A stretch of 64,000 nt of DNA from Telmatactis stephensoni (taxonomy: Eukaryota > Cnidaria > Anthozoa > Actiniaria > Isophelliidae): the NCBI GenBank assembly GCA_029948255.1, contig JALIZF010001676.1, positions 186,001 to 250,000 on the forward strand, given 5' to 3'. Shown here piece after piece: positions 9,601-18,827 of the stretch; the stretch's first letter is position 1, and each line of letters opens with the position of its first letter. Position numbers and translations under genes: made by a program. Below the pieces are notes generated by a model, which saw only the letters and a list, made by a program, of their open reading frames with translations, searched no databases and was not told where the DNA came from.

Positions 9601-12600
9601 ATGCCTGGGTGTTTACGACTCGGACATTGGAATTTACATGGACATTTCAGTAAAAATTTAGGGAACAAACTAAAACTTAAAGATGTGGGGGAAATAATTA
9701 ACGAATCTGATCTGAATCTAAACGACTATAAACACTACGTAAAATACCGTGATAAAACAGGTAATAGACACGCTGGTGGAATAGCCGTCTACATAAATAA
9801 CAGAATTAGTAAAGGAGTAACATATATACCCACATCAAATGAAAACGTCATATGGTGTAAATTAGACAAAAAGTATTTTCAATTCAACCATGATATATAT
9901 TTAGGTACTGTATACTTAAGTCCTAGTACAACTAGCAAGGAAAATAATGAAAATTTACTCGATGATCTAGAATTAGATATAATTAATTTCTCAGCAAAAG
10001 GAATAGTGTTATTACAAGGGGATTTCAATGCACGAACTGGGGAAATCCAAGAATACATAAGTCAGGATGACAACAAATATCTTAATTTACCAGATGACTA
10101 TTTAATTGACAATCAATTTGATAGGCACTCTACCGATAAAGAAACTATTGATAAAAGAGGTAGATCCTTAATAGATATGTGCACAGCTTGTAATCTAAGA
10201 ATTTATAACGGTAGAGTTGTTGGTGACTTGACAGGAAAGAAAACTTGTTATCGCTACAATGGCAGCAGCCTAGTTGATTATGTAATCGGTCACGTAAACT
10301 TACTTGAAAAAACTCGATTTCTAAATGTAAGATCGTTAATGCCTGATCTTTCAGATCATTGTCACATTTCCTATGGAATTGAAATTCCTTTGTTTGCCAA
10401 GACCAGAGGTGACATAGAAATGGAAGAAAATGTTGAATTTGCAAACAATTTAAACCTCAAATGGGACAACGAGGTTGGCGATAAACTCAAAGAAATATTG
10501 AATGCGACAGAAACGCAAATGGAGCTAGGTAAAATAATAGAAAGCACTGAAAATATAAATTCAGTTGTGAAAATATTTACTGACAGTTTAATCAACTTAG
10601 GAATAAAATCAGGTCTCCATTACTCGAAACACAACAGACCAACAAGAGAAAACGAGAAGAAATGGTTTGACTCCGAATGTGAGGCTGAGAAGAAAAATCT
10701 TCGATCTCTTGGTAGACTAGTTTGTAAGAATCCAAACAATGACCAATTCCGTAACAACCTACACATTAAAAAAAGGAAATTCCGAAACATGTGCAGACGA
10801 AAAAAACGTAGCTATTTTGATTCCAAACTATTAAATCTCGATTTAAAAGATGCGAAGTCGACCTGGAAAAACTTGAAAGAACTCTTTACAATAGGTAAAG
10901 AAAGAAGTGGAAGCACTTGCAAAGCTAATGAAAAAGATTTATTTTGGCACTTTAAAAATCTTAATAGTATTAATACATCGGACGTAATCGATACGGATAC
11001 AGAATCAGAAATGATTTCCAGTCAAGGGACGTTAGATTTTCCAATCACAGACCAGGAAGTAGATAAAGTGATAAGTGTCCTCAAAAAACGTAAAGCGCCC
11101 GGCCCCGATAACATACCTAATGAGTTTTTAATAACTGGAAAAAATGCACTTAAAGGTCACCTTCAGGCACTTTTTAATAAAATCCTTAGGACCGGAGCAT
11201 ACCCAACATTATGGAATGTAGGTTATATTGTCCCTATATTTAAAAAGGAAGATCCCACAAAAGCTGAAAATTACCGTGGCATAACACTTCTCTCTGCAAT
11301 AGGCAAAGTGTTTACAGCCATACTTAACAAAAGACTTTATAACTATTTAACTACAAATGGAGTAATAAAAGCAGAACAAGGAGGATTTAGGAAAAAACAC
11401 GGCACAGTAGACAGTATTTTTATACTCAAATCAATCATAGATAAATATGTAAAAAGCAAACCAAAGAAGAAAAATAATTTACTTTTCTCATGCTTTGTGG
11501 ACTTCCAAAAGGCTTTTGATAGTATTCCGAGAAGGAAGCTTCTGGATAAACTGAATAGTGTCGGCGTTAACGGCAACTTTTTAAAAGTAATAAAATCTAT
11601 GTATGCAACAGACAAATCAGCAATGAAAATCAATGGAAACATTTCACCAACATTTCCTTGTTATACGGGTGTTAAACAAGGCTGTATGCTCAGCCCTACT
11701 TTATTTAATTTATATCTCCATGACCTCCCTGAGAAATTAAACACATGCAATGTCAGTGATGTAAAGTTCAATGACAAATCACTTAGTTCTCTTCTATATG
11801 CGGACGACCTGGTTTTGTTCTCTAAAACGGCACAAGGATTACAGAAGTACCTTAATAAACTACAAGAATTTTGCGAGCAGAATAATCTGACAGTAAACAT
11901 TTCTAAAACTAAAGTAATGATCTTTAACAACGGAGGAAAGACAATGAATAACTACAAATTCTTTTTAAACAACTCTAAGCTGGACAACGTTAAAACATAT
12001 AAATATCTTGGTCTTCATTTTACAACTTCTGGAAGCTTCACTTTAGCAAAACAAGAACTTAAAAAGACAGCGCTAAAAGCTCTATATAAACTAAAAAGAG
12101 AAATGGGAGACTATTTTAAATCGAACATAAAATTAACCACTCAACTCTTTGACACACTCGTCTCTCCAGTCCTTCTATATGGGAGCGAGGTCTGGGGGAT
12201 CGAAACGAAAAACTCTAATGATGAAGAACCAATGGAAATGGTTCATATAAAATTCTGTAAAATGATTTTGGGAGTAACTAAGTATGCTAGTAATGATGCA
12301 TGCAGAGCCGAATTGGGAAGGTTACCAATAAAATGCAAAGCAGTAGCTAGAAGCTTAAGCTATTGGCTTAAATTCATAGACATAAATTCAGAAATTCAGA
12401 AACTTTCAACTCTGATATACCAAGCAATAAAAAACGAGAAATCCAAGGCCTTTTGGAGTAACAAAATAAAGAATGCCTTGGATCATGTAGGATTAGGGAC
12501 AATCTGGATGAGCCAGAATGAGCCTCAATTGAAATTGAAACAAATTAAAAAGGTAATCAAACAGAGAATAAGTGATATCGAAATCCAAAATTGGTGGAGC

Positions 12601-13062
12601 AACATCCATAACGATATAAGAAAAGATAGCAGACAAAAAAACAAACTAAGAATATTCCGTCAATTCAAAAGAAAGTATGTTTTTGAAGACTATCTAAGTC
12701 ACGTCACCAACACTAAGCACAGAGTGGCTTTCACAAAATTACGAATTAGTAATCATAGACTTGAAGTAGAAATGGGACGGTATAGAAGGCCGTACCTGAT
12801 TTATGAACAAAGGATTTGCCCAGTATGCAATATGGGAATAGAATCGGAAAAGCATTTTCTTATCTGGTGTCCACTTTATGACACCAACAGAAAAGAATTA
12901 GCAGAACTTATTCAAAAAAATACTAATATTAATATCAACAACATGAACACTGATAATCGTTTTTTATTTCTGATGAATCCCAGAACAAGCTTTCTACAAA
13001 AAACTGTGTCAGCACATGTATATAAATGCATGCTGATACGAGAAAGGAAATTAGAGACTTAA
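9601..13062 (+). CDS. LINE ORF2: endonuclease-reverse transcriptase, 1153 aa
   Basis: Element polymerase for target-primed reverse transcription. The N-terminal APE-like endonuclease shows WN (N11), GDFNAR (D141, N143) and SDH (251-253). The expected catalytic Glu block (ETW/ETH) between WN and the GG-I-A-V-Y-I strand is not visible; the text runs directly from EIINESD to LNLNDYKHY, about 8-10 residues shorter than related proteins appear to be, so the nuclease may be disabled. Reverse transcriptase: APGPDNIPNEF, QGGFRK, motif A VDFQKAFDS (D634, D640), GVKQGCMLSPTLF, and catalytic LLYADD (731-736). The C-terminus carries CPVC...H...C (C1073, C1076, H about 1086, C1091). One uninterrupted frame. 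Clade not decided. Confidence 0.9.
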   Translation: MPGCLRLGHWNLHGHFSKNLGNKLKLKDVGEIINESDLNLNDYKHYVKYRDKTGNRHAGGIAVYINNRISKGVTYIPTSNENVIWCKLDKKYFQFNHDIYLGTVYLSPSTTSKENNENLLDDLELDIINFSAKGIVLLQGDFNARTGEIQEYISQDDNKYLNLPDDYLIDNQFDRHSTDKETIDKRGRSLIDMCTACNLRIYNGRVVGDLTGKKTCYRYNGSSLVDYVIGHVNLLEKTRFLNVRSLMPDLSDHCHISYGIEIPLFAKTRGDIEMEENVEFANNLNLKWDNEVGDKLKEILNATETQMELGKIIESTENINSVVKIFTDSLINLGIKSGLHYSKHNRPTRENEKKWFDSECEAEKKNLRSLGRLVCKNPNNDQFRNNLHIKKRKFRNMCRRKKRSYFDSKLLNLDLKDAKSTWKNLKELFTIGKERSGSTCKANEKDLFWHFKNLNSINTSDVIDTDTESEMISSQGTLDFPITDQEVDKVISVLKKRKAPGPDNIPNEFLITGKNALKGHLQALFNKILRTGAYPTLWNVGYIVPIFKKEDPTKAENYRGITLLSAIGKVFTAILNKRLYNYLTTNGVIKAEQGGFRKKHGTVDSIFILKSIIDKYVKSKPKKKNNLLFSCFVDFQKAFDSIPRRKLLDKLNSVGVNGNFLKVIKSMYATDKSAMKINGNISPTFPCYTGVKQGCMLSPTLFNLYLHDLPEKLNTCNVSDVKFNDKSLSSLLYADDLVLFSKTAQGLQKYLNKLQEFCEQNNLTVNISKTKVMIFNNGGKTMNNYKFFLNNSKLDNVKTYKYLGLHFTTSGSFTLAKQELKKTALKALYKLKREMGDYFKSNIKLTTQLFDTLVSPVLLYGSEVWGIETKNSNDEEPMEMVHIKFCKMILGVTKYASNDACRAELGRLPIKCKAVARSLSYWLKFIDINSEIQKLSTLIYQAIKNEKSKAFWSNKIKNALDHVGLGTIWMSQNEPQLKLKQIKKVIKQRISDIEIQNWWSNIHNDIRKDSRQKNKLRIFRQFKRKYVFEDYLSHVTNTKHRVAFTKLRISNHRLEVEMGRYRRPYLIYEQRICPVCNMGIESEKHFLIWCPLYDTNRKELAELIQKNTNININNMNTDNRFLFLMNPRTSFLQKTVSAHVYKCMLIRERKLET

Positions 13063-13130
13063 AATTATAGAGAAATTTAACTTATTTGGATTTCACCTAT
13101 GTACTTTAAGTATACAGTGCCAAATAAAAC

Positions 13131-13157
13131 GTTGTTGTTGTTGTTGTTGTTGTTGTT
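13131..13157. repeat. (GTT)n tail of the LINE
   Basis: Nine GTT units directly after 'caaataaaac'. Marks the 3' end of the non-LTR element; CR1/L2/RTE-type LINEs commonly end in short tandem repeats instead of poly(A). Confidence 0.85.
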
Positions 13158-13174
13158 CCGCTGGGATCCTAAAA

Positions 13175-13500
13175 CGGTTACCCTGTTTATGACAGAAAAA
13201 CTCAAAATACCATACCCTGTTTATGACAAAGCATAATAATTGCAGAATGTAATGTACTTATTTGTTTGTAATGTAAATGAGTTTCATAACGAGTTTGTTG
13301 CGATCGTGATCGAACAACGATAAATAAAGCTTCTAGACTGATCGTTGCCGTTATGGCTAGCTAACGACTAAGGTTAATGAGAAAGCTGCTACCCTGAAAA
13401 TGACAAGAAACTCAAAAAATTGCAAAAAAGATACCCTGTTTATGACAGGGAACTCGAAAAACCATACCCTGTTCAGCGGATCATCCCCGTATAGTAAATA
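13175..13500. repeat. Degenerate dispersed minisatellite (taccctgtttatgacag...aactcaaaa)
   Basis: Five copies of a ~33-bp motif beginning taccctg start at 13179, 13213, 13390, 13432 and 13465. The first pair and the last three are separated by about 150 bp of other DNA (13240-13385). Units differ by small indels and the last is truncated. No coding role is seen. Confidence 0.8.
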
Positions 13501-13510
13501 TATGGGAGTA

Positions 13511-13532
13511 CCCCCCCCCCCGGGGGGGGGGG
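13511..13532. repeat. C11G11 perfect homopolymer palindrome
   Basis: Eleven C followed by eleven G. A self-complementary homopolymer junction like this can arise at repeat edges and is also hard to sequence, so exact lengths are unreliable. Confidence 0.9.
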
Positions 13533-13535
13533 CTG

Positions 13536-13940
13536 TGTTTTCCTCCCTCAGCGAAAATCAACATGTGACGGTTGAGCGATGTCTGGAAAATCTTCAATGT
13601 CAGGCTCGTAACATGGTATATTTTCGTCTCGCTGATCCAGGGATTTTACGGAAATTTTGATCCCTGAGTCCATATTTTTAGAAAATTTTGATCCCTTATC
13701 CTTGGTGCAAAAAACTGAGCTGATCCCTGATCCTGTCCCAATGTCCCTGATCCTCGATCCCACCCATTTGATCCCTGAGTCCTGGCCTTTGATCCCTGAT
13801 TCTGGCCATAATTTGGGGCTTGATCCCTAGTCCCATATACAATGTTACGAGCCTGTCAATGTAGAAGTAGTGAGTGTGAGAGTATCGTGTCCCCCAATTA
13901 GTGTGCAAGAGCTAGAAGACAATGGACACTAAGTAAACGG
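13536..13940 (+). mobile_element. Truncated tRNA-type SINE copy interrupted by a hAT-like MITE
   Basis: 13540-13600 (ttttcctccctcagcgaaaa...aacatgtga) and 13863-13935 (gtagtgag...gtcccccaattagtgtgcaagagctagaagac) match in order the SINE at 21208-21650. The tRNA-derived head is absent here. The body is split by the insertion at 13601-13855, showing that the MITE arrived after the SINE. Confidence 0.75.
13601..13855. mobile_element. hAT-like MITE, 255 bp, with a GATCCCTGA internal minisatellite
   Basis: Termini CAGGCTCGTAACA and TGTTACGAGCCTG are perfect 13-bp inverted repeats starting with CAG as in hAT elements. They are flanked by TCAATGT on both sides (13594-13600, 13856-13862), a 7-bp match close to the 8-bp hAT target duplication. 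The interior (about 13636-13835) is a degenerate array of tttgatccctga(g)tcc units. Confidence 0.8.
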
Positions 13941-14359
13941 TTATTTGGCAATCTCATCTTGAGTGAAACTACTGTCAAAAAGAGCAACCAGAATATCGAA
14001 TACTTTCTCAAAAGGAACGCATGCCTGCTGTGTTACATATTTGTTGTTTTTGAAAATTCTTCTAGAGAAAACTTTTGAAGATGTATTGTTTAACTTGGAA
14101 TAAAACTTTCTTCGGTGTCTGTTCCATTTAGGAACGGCCTCTTTCGCGCTCAGCACGCCGTTGTTGTTCGATAAGAAAGTTCTTTCAAAACATATGATAA
14201 CACAAATTGCTTGAAGTAGACGAACTGGAAGCCATTATGATCCTTCCGTATTAATCCTTTTACAACAGCTAAATACTCTTCACAATATTTGTCCTGGTAA
14301 ATTAGAATTTCCAAAGAATCAAAAAATGTAATGTTTTCGAAATTTTGCCGGATGTCCAA
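13941..14359 (-). pseudogene. Relic of the TPR/CHAT junction of a TPR-CHAT gene
   Basis: Minus-strand frames here align, in order, with the intact protein at 28321-38604. SLEILIYQDKYCEE...SYR (from 14359 down) matches SSRILIYQGKYAEA...SYR of the last TPRs. PFEKVFDILVALFDSSFTQD (ending near 13941) matches PLEKLFDVLIAPVESSLTQE at the entry to the CHAT domain. The material between them in the intact gene (about 450 residues, including the Asp-rich tract) is lost, and the catalytic core that should follow is replaced by the SINE and LINE. With 15228-17111 upstream in the same orientation it forms the middle of one broken gene. Confidence 0.8.
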
Positions 14360-14541
14360 ATTCTGTAGACATGTTCATTGCAATAGCGTTCTGGGTATTG
14401 TTGGTCGATTAATATGCTGTTACAAAAAGCATTAGTATATCTATTTGATTATATAGGCTGGTATTATCTTGTATACTAGCAAATAATCAAAGGCTTCTAC
14501 AGTAGTAATCATGAATTTCTTGACTTCATGACTTCTAGTCC
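14360..14541. other. Decayed gene sequence between the relic and the Mutator-like element
   Basis: Expected by position to be part of the broken TPR-CHAT gene, but no TPR consensus survives in any minus-strand frame. Confidence 0.35.
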
Positions 14542-15210
14542 TAGACTTGGCGTCCTCGGAGACCCAGGGCGTCAGGGAGGGGGGAGGGGAGCGGAGGGGA
14601 AAGGAAAGAGGGGAAAAGGACGCCCTGGGCTTTTGACTACCCCTAACTTGTCTTGAGGCCAAACGTCAACAAAGGCTCTGATTGGCCTCATTATAATTAA
14701 ATTATAATGAGGCCAATCAGAAGCGTTTGTGCCATTAGATTAAAATCATTTAAAATTACCAGTAAGCAAGTTGACCCCACGCATCGCCACGACTTTAAAC
14801 AATACAAGCTGTCACGTTTTGTTTGGAAAGAACCATGTTTCCAGCTCAGTGCGACTTTTAAACAATATATACGTAATCCCTTTCATGTATTTTGCAATAG
14901 CAATGAGTTTAGAGTGAAAAATATAGATAAATTGCAAAGACCTTCGGTGAAACAAGACTGATGTATTTGAGGAACTTCTCATAGGATATGGCTGAGCAAC
15001 TGTCACCATATAAAAGCGATAATTGAAATGAGCCAGATATTTTTGTCATTTGAACTTTGTTTACGTTAGACCATCTAATTGGATTAATTTTGGCCTCAAG
15101 ACAAGTTAGGGGTAGTCAAAAGCCCAGGGCGTCCTTTTCCCCTCTTTCCTTTCCCCTCCGCTCCCCTCCCCCCTCCCTGACGCCCTGGGTCTCCGAGGAC
15201 GTAGACTTGG
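14542..15210. mobile_element. Mutator-like non-autonomous element, 651 bp, 110-bp inverted ends, 9-bp TSD
   Basis: Element 14551-15201 flanked by the direct repeat TAGACTTGG (14542-14550, 15202-15210). The terminal inverted repeats run 14551-14660 and 15092-15201, nearly perfect over 110 bp, beginning CGTCCTCGGAGACCCAGGG and purine-rich inside. Long TIRs plus a 9-bp duplication are the hallmark of Mutator (MULE) elements. The ~430-bp core has no transposase. It inserted into the downstream part of the TPR-CHAT pseudogene. Confidence 0.85.
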
Positions 15211-15227
15211 AGGCCACCATGAGCTAG

Positions 15228-17111
15228 CTAGGCCTCTGTAGGCTGTCTCTGGCAACCTTTATCACTAGTCAATTGATAGATGTCTAAAGCGTAGTCGGTG
15301 TACTTTATGGCTTTGTAATTTTCGCCTACTAGAAGATATGTGTTACCAAGCCCAACACACAATTCATCCTCTTTGTTCCTCAATCCGTATCCAGACTGCT
15401 TTGCCATTTCCAGGTACTTGATAGACTCATCGTAATCATCGCGTAATCGATAAACAATGCCCATATTACGAAAAGCCGAATATTGCAGACTTTTATCACA
15501 AATCTTGAGGGCTATGTCTTTTTCTTTTTGGTAAAATCCCATCGCTTTGTCTAAATCGATCAAATTAACATAAACATTTCCTAAGGCATTATACACTTCA
15601 GCCATACGTTTTCTGTTTCCTATTTCTTTTGCTGTATCAAGAGCATTGTTCATGTAACTGATACTGTCATCGTGTTCTCCTTTTCGAAGGCTGGCCATTC
15701 CTAAGCCTTTGTAGGCCTTTACTTTTATTACTTTATCACCAGTCAACTCACAGACATGTAAAGAGTTTTGGTAGTACTCCACGGCCTTGGAGTAGTCGTC
15801 CATTGAGCAATATGCATTACCTACTGCAATACGCGTTTGAGCCTCATAGTTCTTAAATCCAGATTGTTTTGCTATTTCCACTGCCATTTCTAGGTATTTG
15901 ATAGACTTATCGTACTCACAGCGCCTAAAATAAACAATACCAATATTATGGTAAACTATCTGCTGTAGTCTCTTGTCACTAATCTCGAGGGCAACGTCTT
16001 TTCCTTTTTGAAAAAGTTCCATTGCTTTCTCGAAATCGTTCACTTCATCAAGATAAATCTTTCCAAAGGCATTATACATCAAAGCCATACATTTCTTTCC
16101 TTTTCTGTTTCCCATTTCTACTGCTACACCGAGAGTCTTGTTTAAAAAGCTGATACTCTCATTGTGTTTGCCCATTTTAAGACTGGTAGCTCCTAAGCCT
16201 CTGTAGGCCTTTACTTTTCCTCCTTTATCACCTGTCAACTCAAAGATGTCTAAAGAGGTTTGGTAGTACTCCATGGCTTTGGAGTAGTCACCCATTGAAT
16301 AATTTGTATCACCCAGTCCAACATACGCTTCAGCCTCCTTGTTCTTCCATAATGATTGTTTTGCGATTTCCACTGCAATTTCTAAGTATTTTATAGACTC
16401 ATCGTAGTCGCAGCGTTCTTTATAAATAATGCCAATATTATGGTAAGCTAAGAATTGCAGACTCTTGTCACTAATCTCGAAGGCAATGTCTTTTTGTTTT
16501 TGGTAAAATCCCATTGCTTTGTCTACATCGTTCAAGTCAAGGTAAACTATTCCCAAGGCATTATACACGTCGGCCATACATTTCTTTCCTTTTCTGTTAC
16601 CCATTTCTATTGCTATATCGAGAGCTTTGTTTAAAAAGCTCATACTCTCATCGTGTTTGCGCATTTCAAGACTGGCCTTTCCTAAGCCTCTGTAGGCTAG
16701 GCTTTGCAGACTTTTGTCATCAATATCGATGGCAATTTCTTTTTCTTTTTGGTAAAATTCCACTGCTTTCTCCAAATTGGCCAAATTTGAATAAACGTTT
16801 CCTAAGGTATCATACACTTCAGCCATACATTTTCTGTTTCCTATTTCGTTTGCTGTATTGAGAGCCTTGTGCAAATATTCAATGCTGTCATCGTGTTCTC
16901 CTTTGAGAAGGCTGGCCCTGCCTAAGCCTCTGTAGGCCATCAGTTGTCCTTCTTCATTTTTAGTCGCCTCGTAAATGTTTAAAGCAGTTTGATAAAATTG
17001 TAGAGCTCTGGGGACGTCTCCCATTGAACAACAATTGTGTCCCACCTTAATATATTCGTTAGCCCCATCGTTCAGGGAAGTTGTTTGCAGTGTTTCTAAT
17101 ACGGAACCCAT
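15228..17111 (-). CDS. TPR-repeat protein, probably the surviving 5' half of a broken TPR-CHAT gene, 627 aa
   Basis: Start ATG at 17109-17111. The whole protein is tetratricopeptide repeats (about 15 units of ~40 residues), with four-unit phrases such as LGNTYLLVGENYKAIKY, YRGLGRASLLKGEHDDSIEYL, YNALGNVYVNLIDLDKAMGFYQKEKDI (quoted in parts) and YHNIGI.Y..R.DYDESIKYLEMA; these are the same phrases as in the giant gene at 28321-38604. TPRs form helical superhelices for protein binding. There is no CHAT domain: the frame ends at QPTEA-stop. Shifting frame near 15243 restores AYRGLASS, the expected next TPR, 20 bp before the Mutator-like element. The stop is therefore a frameshift product. It may be a pseudogene or an expressed TPR-only remnant; the clean 627-codon frame leaves both open. 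Confidence 0.75.
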   Translation of the reverse strand: MGSVLETLQTTSLNDGANEYIKVGHNCCSMGDVPRALQFYQTALNIYEATKNEEGQLMAYRGLGRASLLKGEHDDSIEYLHKALNTANEIGNRKCMAEVYDTLGNVYSNLANLEKAVEFYQKEKEIAIDIDDKSLQSLAYRGLGKASLEMRKHDESMSFLNKALDIAIEMGNRKGKKCMADVYNALGIVYLDLNDVDKAMGFYQKQKDIAFEISDKSLQFLAYHNIGIIYKERCDYDESIKYLEIAVEIAKQSLWKNKEAEAYVGLGDTNYSMGDYSKAMEYYQTSLDIFELTGDKGGKVKAYRGLGATSLKMGKHNESISFLNKTLGVAVEMGNRKGKKCMALMYNAFGKIYLDEVNDFEKAMELFQKGKDVALEISDKRLQQIVYHNIGIVYFRRCEYDKSIKYLEMAVEIAKQSGFKNYEAQTRIAVGNAYCSMDDYSKAVEYYQNSLHVCELTGDKVIKVKAYKGLGMASLRKGEHDDSISYMNNALDTAKEIGNRKRMAEVYNALGNVYVNLIDLDKAMGFYQKEKDIALKICDKSLQYSAFRNMGIVYRLRDDYDESIKYLEMAKQSGYGLRNKEDELCVGLGNTYLLVGENYKAIKYTDYALDIYQLTSDKGCQRQPTEA

Positions 17112-17990
17112 GGTCTATCGTTGAAAATACAAAGAGTTTCTTAATATTTTCAACTTTAGCATTCCATTAGAAGACATGCATTTAATGATGTGGGGCTGCC
17201 TGTAGAAGAAGAAGATTTAATTTGGATTAGTGAAAACGTTGGTACATACGTGACCACCAGAGTTCTTGTATCCTGCGTAGCTGGTGTTCCTCGGTGAGGG
17301 AAATTGGTGGCGAAGGACTGGGGAAGGGGGAGGAGAAGGGAAGGGAACGCCTGCCGCCGTCCACTGTTAGTTTCGTTTACCGTTACATTCGTCCTCGAAT
17401 GGTTATCCTGATTGGCTAGATTTGACAGGTACACAGTGAGACAAAGTCGAAGTGAAAGCAATTTTGAGTTCCTTACGCGCCATTTGGATTTAAGCCAGAA
17501 GCTGTGCCAGGGAATTTTATTGCTTGTCTCAGCTCACGAATCAACAATTGTTGCACATGCGCGCATTACATTCAATGCATTACATTCAAATGAATCTAGC
17601 TAGAACACATGAATCTTTTCGAGACTATAAGGTTGAGCAAGGATCCTAGCTTGAATTTAGAAAAAGTCCAAAGCCTTATTCAGAAGTCCATATGAATGTA
17701 CAGTAACTGAAATATGGCTCTCGATTCAAACAACCTTTGGTTGGAACCTTTGTTCTGTGAGCTGCTCCCGCCCTAGGGCGAAGTTTATAAATAAAAACAA
17801 AAGTTCTCATCACTGCTATAAATTGACACTCATTGAATCCCCCAAATCCGCCTGCTGCATGTGCAGACTAGAATTCTTGGATTCCTGACAATGAATGAAA
17901 ATGTGGTACTAGTTGCATGGTGTTTCTTCAGTATACCCATCTAATTTCAGATCAGATCATAATTCTCATCGATCAAAATCTCAAGTGGTT
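17112..17990. other. Intergenic; possible solo element end at 17262-17370
   Basis: The stretch 'tcctgcgtagctggtgttcc...ggggaagggggaggagaagggaagggaacgcctgcc' resembles the purine-rich terminal repeat of the Mutator-like element at 22199-23607 (cctgcgtagcggccctgggg...). No partner end is seen nearby, so it may be a solo terminal repeat. Otherwise nothing is recognised. Confidence 0.45.
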
Positions 17991-18032
17991 GCATCCATCC
18001 ATTCATTCATTCGTTCATTCATTCGTTTGTTT
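17991..18032. repeat. (ATTC)n microsatellite
   Basis: About ten tetranucleotide units with CATC and CGTT variants. The next ~130 bp is T-rich simple sequence (tttattcatttatt). Confidence 0.9.
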
Positions 18033-18317
18033 ATTGGATTGTTATTTATTTAAGATATGAACAAATTTATCGATTTATTATTTTATTCATTTATTATATG
18101 TATGATTTTATTTATGTATGATTTTATTTCATGATATATTCATAATGTCTGGTATTTGTTAGCATCCACATATACACCAGGTGGCCATCTGTAGAGTATT
18201 TTAGACAAATCCGGTCGCAATCGATGTCAGATAGCGATCATTCAAGACACAAGTGACAACTTGTGTCGACTTGTATTCTCATTCGATTGCGGCTAATTCG
18301 ATCACCAGTTTATGATA

Positions 18318-18375
18318 TCAAAACAAAACAAAACAAAAACAAACAAACAAACAAAAACAAAACAGAACAGAACCT
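18318..18375. repeat. (AAAAC)n/(AAAC)n simple repeat
   Basis: Run of aaaac and aaac units with aacag variants at the end. Non-coding in appearance. Confidence 0.9.
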
Positions 18376-18649
18376 CATAAAATTGCAAATTTTCATTGTT
18401 TTCTTTCATTTGTGCACGCGTGCATTTGGAATCCACTGGGCTTCCTGTGGTCCTAGCCGTTTCTGTTTGGGCAACCTGTGCAATTTTAGGCGCATGAAAC
18501 ACTACTTTTTCGATTCGATCCTGGAAAACGTTGGTGGATTGGGATAAAATCACATAATTCTTCATGCAATGATTTATGATCTAAAGAGTTACTTCAACAT
18601 ATCTAACAACATTTTGTGAAAGTGGTACAACTCATTTCAAAGTGATTTC

Positions 18650-18827
18650 AATAAGCCAGTTCGGAGTTTAAGAATCGTTTTCAGTGCGCATGCGATTTTA
18701 TCCCGAACTTCTCACCTTCTTTTGTTTAAACCTTCTTTTGTTTTGAATCAAACAAAAGAAGGTGAGAAATTCGGGATAAAATCGCATGCGCATTAGAAAC
18801 GATTCTTAAACTCCGAACTGGCTTATT
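18650..18827. mobile_element. Palindromic MITE, 178 bp
   Basis: Near-perfect inverted repeat of ~78 bp per arm starting aataagccagttcggagttt and ending in the exact complement at 18827. The two arms meet around cttcttttgttt/aaacaaaagaag with a short spacer. The copy looks young because the arms differ at only a few positions. No coding capacity. Confidence 0.85.

Larger units (their letters stand above)
7780..13157 (+). mobile_element. LINE (APE-type non-LTR retrotransposon) with two ORFs and a (GTT)n 3' end
   Basis: Two same-strand ORFs (7848-9518 and 9601-13062, 82 bp apart), a short 3' untranslated region and a terminal (GTT)n tail at 13131-13157 define the element. The 5' boundary is uncertain: the sequence between the MITE at 7331 and the ORF1 start may be 5' UTR, and I place it only approximately. 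No target duplication could be identified. Architecture (esterase-type ORF1, apurinic-like endonuclease, reverse transcriptase, C-terminal Cys-His motif, microsatellite 3' end) fits the CR1/L2-like range of clades; exact clade is not decided. Both ORFs are uninterrupted, so this is a young copy. Confidence 0.85.

Noticed and set aside
9158..11930. Several antisense frames of 60-100 codons within the LINE
   Set aside because: Shadows of the two long LINE ORFs, with no independent protein features.
18302..18565. Minus-strand 87-codon frame
   Set aside because: Half of it is Phe/Val/Cys translation of an (AAAAC)n repeat; no domain.
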